A DNA stretch of 64,000 bases, taken from Tenodera sinensis (Eukaryota; Arthropoda; Insecta; Mantodea; Mantidae). The notes under the pieces were generated by a model. The model did not search any database. It was not told where the DNA came from and saw nothing but the letters and a program-made list of their open reading frames with translations. Each line of letters opens with the position of its first letter. Within the stretch, counting starts at the first letter, position 1. The translations under genes were made by a program, and so were the position numbers. Positions 46,946 through 58,449 of the stretch are shown piece by piece. Location of the stretch: assembly GCA_030765045.1 (NCBI GenBank), contig CM060967.1, positions 171,751,251 to 171,815,250 of the forward strand. Direction: 5' to 3'.

Positions 46946-47749
46946 GACAATTACTGCTTTTCGCCGTTCGGCAGGTACAGTGGTGTTCCAGGATAGATTG
47001 TAGAGTTTCAGTAGTTGTTGTTTTGCTGCTTTTCCAAGGTTTTTTATGAACTCTAGATGTATGTGATCAGGTCCAGGAGACTTTTTGTTTTTTTTTTAAT
47101 ATTATTAATTGCAATGTTCAGTTCTTGGATATTACAATTTTGAAAAAAAAAAAAAAAAAGATTTGCATTGAGTTTTAGGATCACATTCTCTTGTTTCAAA
47201 TCTTTCTAAAATTGTTTACATTCCTTTTTATTATTTCTTGTTAGTTCATGTGTATTAGCATATTTATTGAATGTTTCGGCTATGGTTGCATCATTTGTTA
47301 ATACTTTATTGTTGCGTATGATAAGTGTGCTGTTGTTTTCTTTCCTGTCCTTTACATTTTTTACGAACTTATGGGCTTTATTGCCATCTGTCCTATAATC
47401 CATTTTTTCTAAGAAGTTATTAAAGTGATTCCTTTTAGCAGTATTAATTTCTTTTTTTAGTGAGGCACATTTCTTCCGCCATATTTGTGTACCTGATATG
47501 TTTTTTGTTTGTTCAGCTGTATTTCTAGCTATATCCCTTTGCTTTTTCAGTTCTTCTAACTGGGGGTTCCAAAAGGTTTTAAAACTTTTTATTCTTCCAC
47601 GAGGAATATGTTTTTTGCGGTTTCTAGGATGACTTTACAGAAATTTTTGTTCATATGATGTGGGTGGTGATGCAGCTGTGAGTTTGTTTGTTCTTTAAAT
47701 TTATGTTCCAGTTCAGTTTTATATTTATTCCAATCTGCTTTTTTGAAGT

Positions 47750-48430
47750 TGTCATACAGATTCGTGTGATGTTGACTGTTATTTGTATTATCTAGTTTTA
47801 TATCAGCAATTACTGCTCCTTGACCAGAACTTGGGTCTTCTATAACTTAAACAATATCTGTTGTAGCTAACAGGAGCTCTGGGTTACTGCCTGCTCCAGA
47901 GTAATGTATGAAGGTTGTGGGATCTTCTTTATTATATAAATCAGTTCAAAGGTTGTGATATTAAAAAATTCTTCCACTATATTCCCTGTAGAATCCACTT
48001 TTTCATAACCCCATATTTTGGAATGGGCATTGAAATCCCCAATTATGATTGTTTTATTTAATTGGTGAATAAGTGAGAGATCTGGTTCATTCCTGGGAGG
48101 ATTGCGGAAGATGTGTTTTGTTATCCCAAAAATTTAGGTTTAATAATTCAGCTTTATCTTATTATCCATTTCTTTAACAATTTGAAAGGAGGATTTAATA
48201 TTCTTTTTGACTCCAACTAATATTCCACTACTTATCTGTCTATTTTTGGGTAGTAGGTAAAATTGAAGTATTTAAATTTATCATTTGTTAGATTTGCTTC
48301 TTGTATGAAAAATATATCTATGTTATAGTCAAATACAATTTTATTGAGTTCTATTCTTTTTGTTTGGGTGAGACCACCTGCGTTCCATTGTAGAATTCTG
48401 ATGTTAGATCTTCTATTAATATAATTTTTT
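47750..48430 (-). pseudogene. LINE endonuclease domain, broken
   Basis: IRILQWNAGGLTQTKRIELNK, then DIFFIQEANL and, further on, an IIIGDFNAHSKIWGY-type motif, split by frameshifts. These are the first and later conserved motifs of the apurinic-like endonuclease that nicks target DNA for LINE insertion. At least three frame breaks. Confidence 0.8.
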
Positions 48431-48540
48431 GGTTCTCGAGAAGAAGTCCCCGCCCGGAGATCCGAATGGGAGACTATTTTAACTCCGGAACATTTTACCC
48501 TCGAGTCATATTTCATAAATATTGAAGAGACTTAGTAACC

Positions 48541-49689
48541 GGGTTTTAGAGAGCACCATATTTGTATGTTTTGGCGGTTACATCGCTCTCTGACAACCCC
48601 AGAATGTCTGTAGGACCACACCTATCGTTGCTTTACAATTATTAGTGTACAAATGAACTATGGCTAAGACTGGCTCCCATTTTATTATTGTTTATAATTC
48701 TCTCGCATAGCTTGCTATACAATCATGTAAGCGTACAGTTAGGTGTAAGGACACTGTAGTAATAACTTGATTTAAAGGTCAGCAAATAATAAAATAAAAA
48801 TGAAGTTTTTTATTCACGATAGAAGCGTTCCAAATATGGCCCCTATCCTGAAGTAGATATAAAAAGGCGAGGGTAACCTATGCAAATAATTTTTCAAAAA
48901 TGAATTAGTAACTTGAGAAAATATTTTAAAATTAATAGTTGCTTTCGAAACAGATAGTGCAAATAAATGCAGTTTTATGTTTTTAATACTAGTGATGGTG
49001 AAACTTGTATTAGAAAGGGGCGTGACGTAGTAGACGCCATATTTAAATCTCCATTTAAAGGGCTTAAATATTAAGAATACCGATATTGTAGTACATCATT
49101 GGATTCGTAAAATCTCGTAGATATTTATAAGACACAAAACAAACAACCTGTTTTTGAGCCATTCCATTTACACGTAATAATGTCCTTAGAAATTGATGTA
49201 CATATTGTTGTTAATGACATTGCCCACTTGCTGTGTGCTGTGCTGAAGTGGGTTAGACGAGGTAGGCAGGCAGCCATATGGAGGTTGCCGTTGACATGGC
49301 AGAGTGTGTTGTTAAATGTTTCTATCACACCTGTCCTCACCGCAGAGACATGGCAAACCAAGAGTTATGTGTTTACCACCACACGGTGAACTTGGTGAAG
49401 TAGTTCACTATCGAGTCTGCTTTATTTCTCTCACGCGCGTGCACAACAGTAGACACTGCCAGCCCGCCCGTCTGGATACCACACTCAGGCCACACAAACA
49501 CAAACGGGCGTTCTCTACTTCTGAATTAAGCTTTCCAGGGAAGATTAGAAGTATTTTCCCCCTAACGTTAGTTAAATCTGCCTAATTTGTAGCCCATTAT
49601 CTCAGTAACCACTTAAAGTGTCAGTTCGTTGAATAAACAGGACATCTTCTGTTGACCATACCATCTTGCGTGAAATTTATCAGCAATTC
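48541..49689. other. No gene recognised
   Basis: Possibly contains the LINE 5' UTR near 48541-48660. No other feature. Confidence 0.4.
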
Positions 49690-50090
49690 TTTACTTAGAG
49701 GAAGTAATGCATTCCACCCAAAAATTTGATACCATGATTTCACTGGAAATGTGCGTTTTTGAGGTCCCCTGAATCCATAAATATTATTTTTAGAAAGGTT
49801 TGTGCGTCTCTCTGAACACCACATCTCAAAAACGTATAGTCGGCTGAATACCAAATTCAGTGTTTGTGTTCAGCGTGTTCCAAGGATGCACAACGAACAT
49901 TTTCAAGAAATAAAAATTACCCATTCCAAACTAGCTTTCATATTGTGACGCCAGAGAAAGGGCTCGAGGCCGGGCTGTCTCACGCCACACGCAGTAAGTG
50001 TATTAAATATGTTCAAAGTTTTCAACGTCAGGCTGTCTAGCGCAACTGTTTGTGAACACGTGACAACAATCGGAGCGGCAACACAAGGTT

Positions 50091-50150
50091 TTCTAGATTA
50101 TTCGAGAAGTGTCCAGCGGCCGGAGTATTTGTAGAAGTTCCAGAAAGATC
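50091..50150 (+). promoter_or_regulatory. Heat-shock-element-like motif arrays
   Basis: Alternating units at exact 5-bp steps: TTC (50091), GAT (50096), TTC (50101), GAA (50106), GTC (50111). A second cluster: TTC (50138), GAA (50143), ATC-like unit (50148). This is the NTTCN/NGAAN spacing that binds heat-shock factor trimers, with two imperfect units. Placed 20-75 bp upstream of a TATA box, as in heat-shock promoters. Confidence 0.5.
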
Positions 50151-50169
50151 CGTGTTACGTCATCCTCGC

Positions 50170-50175
50170 TATAAG
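50170..50175 (+). promoter_or_regulatory. TATA box after the HSE-like arrays
   Basis: TATAAG within CGCTATAAGGAGGCGAAGC. Followed by a purine-rich leader but no open frame, so any transcript would be non-coding or belong to a deleted element. Confidence 0.45.
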
Positions 50176-50227
50176 GAGGCGAAGCAACGAAAAGAGTTGT
50201 TACAGACGGAGTGAGTCAGTTTTTAGT

Positions 50228-50336
50228 GTGTGTGCGCGCGCGCGCGCGCGTGTGCGTGTGTGTGTGTGTAGTGTGTGTGTGTGTAGTGTGTGTGTAGTGT
50301 GTGTGTGTGCGCTCGCGCGCGCGCGTGTGTGTGTGA
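50228..50336. repeat. GT/CG simple repeat
   Basis: Mixed TG and CG dinucleotide runs inside the LTR-like segment. Alternating purine-pyrimidine, so it could form Z-DNA. Confidence 0.95.
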
Positions 50337-50950
50337 TCTGCATGTGAACCGTCGTGTCGAAAGGAAGATAGCGAACTGTTGAGTAATTGTATCGTCTGGG
50401 TCAGCTTGTTTGAGAGACGGAGAAAGTGAAGAATGACAAAAAAGACTATTAAGGTTACGGGAAGACGATAGTTGCGAGTTGTAATATCACGAAGGACTGT
50501 AGACTGTCAGGAAGACAGAACTGGAGCTATTGTGCATTCAGTTAGAAGAAACAAAGTGAAGTGAGAAAAACAAGTGGACTGGACCTTCGACGTTTTTGTC
50601 ACGCTAGTGTCAGAAGTGGCCTTTATCGATTTGTCATTTTATTTCAGTATGAAAAATTTACGGAAATTTTGATTTCCTCAAAAATGGCTTTAACGAATTT
50701 GATTAAATTACCGTATAGATATTTAAGATATTTTCATAACAAATGCAGTATACACAAATCTCGAATTTTCTGGGAATAGTGTCTGAAGTTCTCTTTATTT
50801 TGGGTGACCTGTGCATAACTCGTAAATCGGAAAAGATAGACAAAATCTTTCGTTCCACGTAAAGAGTAATTTGGGGCTGAAGGGATTTTCTTGAGAATCT
50901 AATCTTTGTAAGAAACTCAAGTTAACAAATTCGGTTGTTATCCGATATTT

Positions 50951-51711
50951 TGTTTATGACATACTCGCAGCTGTTGTTTAGTATAATTATGTTGTAGATG
51001 TAATAGTTTGTGACAGAGGGTTAAGCAGATGTAAATGAAGAGTGGTGCATCAGCATTTTGAAAAAGAGATGCGCTTGAATATTGTAGTGAATATAATCTG
51101 ACAGGAGTTAAGTTTCAAACGTGATATTAAATTTGATCAGGGGCATCGTCGTCCATCATCAGATATGTTTGTTCTGTGTTCCAGGAATCCCTAATGTGTG
51201 CACACAAAACAACAAATTACACCACCTGGGTTTTTAATTCACGGCAGCGAACGACACGGAAAATAAGCGGCTTTCAATGTTAAATGCCACTGTAACGAGA
51301 TCATTTTCCGTGTCAAAGCACCTACATATTGGCACAATGTATCAAAGATGAATGTTCTCTGTGATTATTAAAAGTTTGTACTGAGGCAAATTTGACTCCT
51401 TTCATGTCCCATTCATACTGAAAATATGGAACATTTTACAGCGGATATGAACACAGTGCTCTGTTTTATTGCAGAAATGAGCTAGGTAGCGCTGAAATAT
51501 GTCAACTGTCGCTAGCTATTATTGCTTTCTGCTCTAACGTTTAGCAAACGTAACGTCACTTAACCACAAATAAAGAATAAATACAAATCTGAAAGTACTA
51601 TCCAAGCTCTAAACAGAGACGTAATATCCAAATTATTATATCTATTTAACAACCAGAACAGTTTGTACATATAATATAAACCAAAATTAGTAAATAAATA
51701 AAAAGAAAACA
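50951..51711. other. No gene recognised
   Basis: No coding signal; no repeat family recognised apart from the adjoining family A copies. Confidence 0.4.
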
Positions 51712-52059
51712 AAAAAAAAAATCTGTTGCACTCACATGACATTCTCTACTCTTGTACAAAGTATTCTTTCAAACTGTTATTCTTCTGTTTATTTCGTTGT
51801 AGATACAAGGGAAATATGGGAATACAGTAGACTTATGAGCGATAGTCAAATCTTCTAAAGATTTCAAATTCCGTTCTCTTTGCACGGTTAAAGGATAGAA
51901 AGGTCAATAACGGCCTTCCACATGAGAAAAGTTTTAAGTATTGCAAAGCCCATACAGATATCAAAGAATATTTCGGAAATGGTCACTCCAAAAAGAAAAA
52001 GAAAAAAATGGATATAACTTCTGTTTTAACGAGATCTACATTTCTATATAGTAAGCTTT

Positions 52060-52108
<49 letters not shown>
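52060..52108. repeat. CT microsatellite
   Basis: About 24 CT units inside the family A copy. Confidence 0.95.
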
Positions 52109-52112
<4 letters not shown>

Positions 52113-52329
52113 TTACCAGTTATTCAAAAGTCATCCAGAGTAAGCAGGACTACATGGACTATAGCCAGAAAATTTAAGATATACATTTTATTTGTCATAA
52201 AAGTATCTTAAACATACGGTATTTTAATCAAAATCGTTTGGGCCATTTTTAAAAAATCAAAATTTTGAAAGAAATTTCCATTTGTCTTCCTTGAAGGATA
52301 TTAAACTTAAATACCAACCTTGTTTTTCA

Positions 52330-52470
52330 GCGCGCGCGCGCACACACACGCACACACACGCACACACACACACACACACGCACACGCACTCGCACACGCA
52401 CACGCGCACGCGCACGCACACGCACGCACACACACGCACACACACACGCACGCGCACACACACACACACG
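52330..52470. repeat. CA/CGCA array
   Basis: About 140 bp of CA with regular CG interruptions inside family A. Confidence 0.95.
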
Positions 52471-52672
52471 GCCCTTTTTCTAAAACTGTTTCTTTTTGGA
52501 TACAGAGGACCTCAAAACATATTTTTGGTGAAATCTCGATACTAATTTTTGGGTCGGGCAAAGTACAATACTCCCCTTACTATACATACAATGTTGTAGG
52601 GAAAGTAAAAATAAATAAAATATAATTTGAGTTGAACCAATACTGACTTCAAATGTTATAAATAGTTCATAG

Positions 52673-52777
<105 letters not shown>

Positions 52778-53099
52778 ACTGTTTTAGACTTAAGGTGGAA
52801 CTTTCGGTCGTGGTATTGCTTATCCTATGCAATATTTACCTTGGCGACCGAACAAAATGATGATTATTATACTATTGTCTTTAAGTTGCAGACGACATAG
52901 GCGTCCCTCATTCAATTCATTATTTTCCTTGCAACAATGAGTGCTGCCGCGCAAACAAATGTATAGATAAAGAAAGCGTTTGGATTATCACGTGTGTTTA
53001 TTTTAAAATGCAATAATGAGTAGGTACGGGTCTAACTTTGATTTTCTTTCAGTTTTCATTGCGACGTTGTTGTAGCTAGCAGCAAGGCGCCGAAATTCA

Positions 53100-54050
53100 A
53101 TGTTCCTTTACGCAGTAAATCACACAGTTCTGTGTACTTTTGGATCCGGCATATTTTGTACCGACGGTAAAGTACTCACATGCAAAATACGCGAGCAGTC
53201 AGTGAACTACGAAAAGAAGTATTTTATGTCACAACATATCGGCACAATCAAACAGGGCTACAGGCAGAAGATTCCTTTGCTTCCAACAGTAATTGCAACA
53301 TCGAGTCAAAAGTCCCAGTTTGCATTCGACTTATGTAGCTTTCTTCAGCGCCAGAATCCCTTTCTGGAAATTACAGAATCCTACATTATCACAGAAGTAT
53401 GCTAACCAATCTGTACCTAGCGAGTCAAGTTTGCGAAAATGTTACGGTGACACAATGAAAATAACTAAAGATAAAATGAAAAATAAGATGATCTGGGATA
53501 TCGACGAATATCGACGAGTCAACTGATACCATAGGTCGTTTCATTGCCAATTTGTTAATGGACGATTAGATCCTACAGAAGATGAATCAATGAAATCATT
53601 CTTGCTTACTACAGAGTGTCTTGAGAAAGTTAACAATCGAACTATTGCGCAGTTATTCACCAGTTCATTAAATTTGCTGCGGCTTGAAGAGGTTCAATAC
53701 GACGCCTTACTTTGCATCAGAGACGCTGCATCATATATGAAAAAGGCTGGAATAGCGTTACAAGTGTTATTTCCAAACATGCTTCACATGACCTGCGTAG
53801 CACATGGTGTCAGCTTGTTTCTGGATGTTGGCAAATGGATTTCCAGTATTAAGAAGATCTTTGTGTAAGCCTCATCAAGAATCCTGACATTTAAGTACAT
53901 TGCACCAGATGTAACTCTGCCCCCCCCCCCCCCCCCCCAACCTATCATAACGAGATGGGGGACATGTATCGCGGCAGTACTTCGTTTAAAACTTTGAAGT
54001 TCTTTAAAATATGACGATCAGTTATTGAATTCTTTTTTTCCTGCCTATTT
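53100..54050 (+). pseudogene. hAT transposase (DUF659-like), broken
   Basis: Pieces in several frames: a BED-like finger region (VLTCKIREQSVNYEKKYF, then SQHIGTIKH), IPFWKLQNPT, VPSESSLRKCYGDTM, then an IDESTDTIGRFIANLL stretch in another frame, FLLTTECLEKVNNRTIAQL, ALLCIRDAASYMKKAG, LFPNMLHMTCVAHGVSLF, SIKKIF and, past a poly-C run, PIITRWGTCIAAV. The order and motifs match a known insect hAT-like family with an N-terminal zinc finger and an RNase H-like catalytic core. A 10-bp tandem duplication ATATCGACGA at about 53499-53518 shifts the frame just before the catalytic DEST motif, and poly-C (53921-53938) shifts it again. Dead copy. Confidence 0.8.
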
Positions 54051-54158
54051 TAATTATTTATAATGTCTTTTTGCCTGCCTATTTTAATGATTTATAATGC
54101 CTAAGCTTCCCTCCTCCTAATTTCTGCTATGGCCAATTGCGGATACCTTACAACAGAT

Positions 54159-54312
54159 TGAGTGCATTAATATTGTTTTATGATCGTATAGTGCCCCGAT
54201 AAACCCTTAGAAACACACCAATAACCTTTTCTTCAAACTTGGAAAAAAAGGTTATTTCTAAGGCTTTAACGAGACAATATCATGATCTCAAAACAATATT
54301 AATGCACTAACG
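54159..54312. repeat. Inverted repeat, potential hairpin
   Basis: Arm 1, 54159-54211, starting AGTGCATTAATATTGTTTT; arm 2, 54250-54312, ending AAAACAATATTAATGCACT. The middle has a nested palindrome around AATAACCTTTTCTTCAAACTTGG. Belongs to the hAT-type element; the copy at 23556-25455 carries only one arm. Confidence 0.75.
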
Positions 54313-54380
54313 TTATTTATGCAGGTACCCAATATTCGCTAGCGTAAGTATTTGGACCAAAATTGGATTTTAGGAAATAA

Positions 54381-54633
<253 letters not shown>

Positions 54634-54693
54634 TTAATAATGATGATAATGTCAACTGCAGGATAATTTTGTTTAAAAGAAAATTGCACAATC

Positions 54694-55908
54694 GGGCCCG
54701 TGCCACGGCCTTTAGACTATTCTCGGGCTCGGGTCGGGCCCGGGCCACGGCCTTTAGACTATTCTCGGGCTCGGGTCGGGCCCGGGCCACGGCCTTTAGA
54801 CTATTCTCGGGCTCGGGTCGGGCCCGGGCCACGGCCTTTAGACTTCTCGGGCTCGGGTCGGGCCCGGGCCACGGCCTTTAGACTGTTCTCGGGCTCGGGT
54901 CGGGCCCGGGCCACGGCCTTTAGACTATTCTCGGGCTCGGGTCGGGCCCGGGCCACGGCCTTTAGACTATTCTCGGGCTCGGGTCGGGCCCGGGCCACGG
55001 CCGTTAGACTATTCTCGGGCTCGGGTCGGGCCCGGGCCACGGCCTTTAGACTTCTCGGGCTCGGGTCGGGCCCGTGCCACGGCCTTTAGACTGTTCTCGG
55101 GCTCGGGTCGGGCCCGGGCCACGGCCTTTAGACTGTTCTCGGGCTCGGGTCGGGCCCGGGCCACGGCCTTTAGACTTCTCGGGCTCGGGTCGGGCCCGGG
55201 CCACGGCCTTTAGACTATTCTCGGGCTCGGGTCGGGCCCGGGCCACGGCCTTTAGACTGTTCTCGGGCTCGGGTCGGGCCCGGGCCACGGCCTTTAGACT
55301 ATTCTCGGGCTCGGGTCGGGTCCGGGCCACGGCCTTTAGACTATTCTCGGGCTCGGGTCGGGCCCGGGCCACGGCCGTTAGACTATTCTCGGGCTCGGGT
55401 CGGGCCCGGGCCACGGCCTTTAGACTTCTCGGGCTCGGGTCGGGCCCGGGCCACGGCCTTTAGACTATTCTCGGGCTCGGGTCGGCCCGGGCCACGGCCT
55501 TTAGACTATTCTCGGGCTCGGGTCGGGCCCGGGCCACGGCCTTTAGACTATTCTCGGGCTCGGGTCGGGCCCGGGCCATGGCCTTTAGACTATTCTCGGG
55601 CTCGGGTCGGGCCCGGGCCACGGCCTTTAGACTATTCTCGGGCTCGGGTCGGGCCCGGGCCACGGCCTTTAGACTATTCTCGGGCTCGGGTCGGGCCCGG
55701 GCCATGGCCTTTAGACTATTCTCGGGCTCGGGTCGGGCCCGTGCCATGGCCTTTAGACTATTCTCGGGCTCGGGTCGGGCCCGTGCCATGGCCTTTAGAC
55801 TATTCTCGGGCTCGGGTCGGGCCCGGGCTACGGCCTTTAGACTATTCTCGGGCTCGGGTCGGCCCGGGCCACGGCCTTAGACTATTCTCGGGCTCGGGCC
55901 GGGCCGGG
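54694..55908. repeat. GC-rich 42-bp minisatellite, about 29 units
   Basis: Unit of 42 bp starting TCGGGCCCGGGCCACGGCC, then TTTAGACTATTCTCGGGCTCGGG. About five units are 39 bp because of a missing TAT/TGT triplet. Both lengths are multiples of three, so long open frames run through on both strands without being genes. Units differ by a few substitutions (TAT/TGT, CAC/CAT). The homologous place in the other copy (23580-23660) has only about 1.5 units, so the array expanded in this copy. Confidence 0.95.
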
Positions 55909-55938
55909 CCTAAGAAAGTCGGCCCGTGCAGACCTCTA

Positions 55939-56766
55939 ATCTATACAAGTAGCAAACGATGTGATTGTTTATTGTGAAAACTTAGGCGAAGAGAGAAACC
56001 ACTAACACAGCGAGATGGATACGTATCTGCATCTGTGTATCTCCGTGGTGGTTCAGAATGTCGTCACCCAATGCGGGTCTTTAAACGAACATAACTCGAT
56101 ATGCAAAGTGCGCTTGAGCGCGAATATATTCCATTCTTGAAACCTTTGCAGAAAAGAATAGCCCTTCTCCGTCTTAGAATCATAAAATGTTTTACTGCTA
56201 TGGTGAAGGCTCTCTCAAGTTTTATATCCCAATTGCCAGAATTGCATTTTGTTGGATATCCACACGGACCCAGCCAGCCAGCTTACTTTATGAACAGTAA
56301 ACGCTGATATTTTACCAAAGATCCGCCTTGCAACATTTTTTGGTTGTAGCACTTCATGCAACGCTTTACAATTTAATTTGCTGACCCACGAAAACACCGC
56401 ACATCACTCTTTGCCTTTGAAATTTTAAAATGAAAAAAAGTGCTTTGTGTTGCGGTCATTAGACCATCACCGTAACAATGCTCTTAAGAGAATTCGAGTT
56501 TTAATGGCACATCACGGCCGCTGGAAAACATTTCAGGAGGCGCTAGGCATCGAGTTAAAACTTCAGAAAACAACCGAAACAGATTAATACACTCACCGTA
56601 TGTTTTGTGCGCTGCACTCATAAAAGAGCATTTTCAGATACCACTTTGTTTATAAATAAACATGTTTAACAACAAATTGAATTTCATTTCTCTAAAAAAA
56701 CTAAGTTATCTCAAATAGGGTAAACAATTGCGTACATCTAGCCCTCTCGTGTGCGCGCGCGCACAG

Positions 56767-56768
<2 letters not shown>
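55939..56768. other. No gene recognised
   Basis: Nothing recognised between the hAT-type element and a CA repeat. Confidence 0.4.
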
Positions 56769-56818
<50 letters not shown>

Positions 56819-56823
56819 ACACA
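56769..56823. repeat. CA microsatellite
   Basis: About 27 CA units with one TACA interruption. Confidence 0.95.
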
Positions 56824-57513
56824 CTGTAGGGGCCTAATCTCAGTATTTTAAAGCAAACCATAGTAATTTTTCGATATTCTGGTTCCCCACAATAAACTAA
56901 GCAGCTTTATCCAAGTATTTTTTCCAAAATGAACTGTTGAGCTGTTATAGCAGTTTTTAGTATATGCAAGATGTTGGGGGTAGGATTTGAACTGCGACTT
57001 CTTGACGTTAAGCTGAAACATAATTTCCCGGACCATTTTTCTATGTGGTGTATGGTTACATCAATAAAAACTAAAATTTGCCGAAGTTTGATTGCCCCTT
57101 TGTCACCACTCTTTTATCGTTTACTTCTGCAATTAACATAGAGCTTTATAAGACGAGTTATTTGTGTATTTATCCATACATTGCTAAAGGAAGTCTTTTA
57201 GTTAGAAAATGATATTAAATAATTGGTCTCCATCATGTCTATTGAAATAAATTCGTGTACATATTCTTGTCAATTGCACAATTTTGGCGTATGTAAAGCG
57301 GAAGGTCAGGCATGTTGACAGTTCTCAGTTCTCGTGATGAGTGCTCGAAAGAAAACCACCATCTCGGCGTTACTTGCAGTAAACACACACAGGCACGTGG
57401 GGAAACCAACTCTGGGGTCCTGGCCTACTTTGGACTTTCACCCGTCGTAGTTTGAACGCGTGCATTGGGTAGGGAAGCCGATTAGTAAACAAAACAAAAT
57501 ACGCCTGTTCATG
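56824..57513. other. No gene recognised
   Basis: A B-box-like GGATTTGAACTGCGAC at about 56977-56995 hints at an old tRNA-like SINE; nothing else. Confidence 0.4.
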
Positions 57514-57922
57514 CTGTCTGTCCGTCACGGTAGGGATTCCGGCACGTCAGCCAATGGTGGCCAGAGCGCATCAGAGGCGGAATTACAGCCACAGTAGGTA
57601 CCTAACAGGTGCTGGCAGTTATTCAACCCGACGGATTTCCAGGTCGCCACAGAGAGCACCACCAGCTAGGTCCGGCTGACCCTGGCGGGCGACTAGTCGA
57701 CCACACCGCCTCCCCTCAGCCGAACACCGTATTTCCAGAGCGCATCCACCACCGTAGAGCATCCTGCTGATTCTTACAACCTGGAAAGACCGAATAGAGA
57801 GAGAATGAAATGAAAGAGGTAAATATCCTTCTCAGCATTCGCCTGAATGACCTGGAAACCCCGAAAAAAACCAAGGTCAGGAAGATCGGCTGCGGGAATC
57901 GAACCCGCGACCTCCCGAATTT
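57514..57922 (-). mobile_element. SINE-4 copy
   Basis: Collinear with 11969-12472. The right end has an intact tRNA-like B box on the minus strand (GGTCGCGGGTTCGATTCCCG), so this is the head end and the other copy's eroded head is explained. Length about 410 bp. Confidence 0.75.
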
Positions 57923-58449
57923 CTCGAAAATCTTCGTGTGGCATCTTTGGAAGACGCTGAACATACTCAGATGGATGCGTATTATATTACAGAACTCTGA
58001 CATTTTGTAGATCCTGTTAGTGGAAAGAAATAAAGGAATCGTACCAAAAACTGGCGACAGTAATAATTATGAAATTTATATTCCTTTTCTTTCCATTAGC
58101 TATGAACCATTAAAAATGGCTGTGTGACTGTGCACATCATACATTGATAGAAGTTCTCAGAAAGTGTACTAGACTGGAGTCAGAATGAATAAATCGTCAA
58201 CCACAAAATTGCTAGCGCTTTCTGCACGTTCTTTCCTTGTGCATGGAGAACTGGCACAAACAGTTCAATAAATAACATGGTATCTATCTGCTGCATTCAC
58301 TCACGTTTTGTGAGAGCGAGCATAACGATGTTTGCGCACAAGAGAGTGGAGCAGAATGCGTAGGTATTATCTGCAGTGCCTGCCTACTTCCTGCATTGCC
58401 AGTTGGTTCAAGCACACCATTAGATCTATTCACGGAGATTTGCTTAACT
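57923..58449. other. No gene recognised
   Basis: No coding signal or repeat recognised. Confidence 0.4.

Larger units (their letters stand above)
45330..48540 (-). mobile_element. Non-LTR retrotransposon (LINE), decayed, RNase H-bearing
   Basis: A 3.2-kb minus-strand element in order: endonuclease (48430-47750), reverse transcriptase (46945-46480), RNase H (46120-45750) and a C-terminal zinc-like domain (to 45335). The 3' end on the minus strand is followed by an AAC-type repeat. The RNase H domain suggests a clade of the I/Jockey superfamily that carries it; the exact clade is not assigned. Every domain has stops or frameshifts, and the RT catalytic core is deleted. 5' end approximate. Confidence 0.85.
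49944..50602 (+). mobile_element. LTR-like segment (candidate solo or truncated LTR)
   Basis: Begins TGTGACGCC and ends about TTTTTGTCAC, followed by TAGTGTCAGAAGTGGC (50605-50620), which resembles a tRNA-Leu primer-binding site (typical form TGGTGTCAGAAGTGG). It holds HSE-like motifs and a TATA box. Together these fit a 5' LTR plus the first bases of the internal region of an LTR retrotransposon, inserted in a family A copy with the rest deleted. No second LTR to confirm; boundaries approximate. Confidence 0.5.
49690..50950 (-). mobile_element. Family A copy split by an LTR-like insertion
   Basis: Left part 49690-49935 (TTCCACCCAAAAATTTGATACC, TTTGAGGTCCCCTGAATCCA, CAAGGATGCACAACGAA) and right part about 50640-50930 (AAAATGGCTTTAACGAATTTG, GACCTGTGCATAACTCGTAAA, AGATAGACAAAATCTT) are collinear with the minus-strand copy at 59293-60098. 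About 700 bp separates them. Confidence 0.65.
51712..52612 (+). mobile_element. Family A copy with microsatellite expansions
   Basis: Collinear with 41088-41876 from TCTGTTGCACTCACATGACATT to GTTGTAGGGAAAGTAAAAA. Two internal sites have grown into microsatellites: CT (52060-52108) where the reference has TCTATCTCT, and a CA/CGCA array (52330-52470) in place of the segment after TTTTTCAG-like text. Confidence 0.85.

Noticed and set aside
54669..55880. Long open frames rich in RARATAFRLFSGSG-like repeats on both strands
   Set aside because: They are translations of the 42-bp minisatellite; unit lengths of 42 and 39 bp keep all frames open.
56101..56307. A 68-residue plus-strand frame next to the hAT-type element
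   Set aside because: Looked for a continuation of the hAT transposase but found no family motif.
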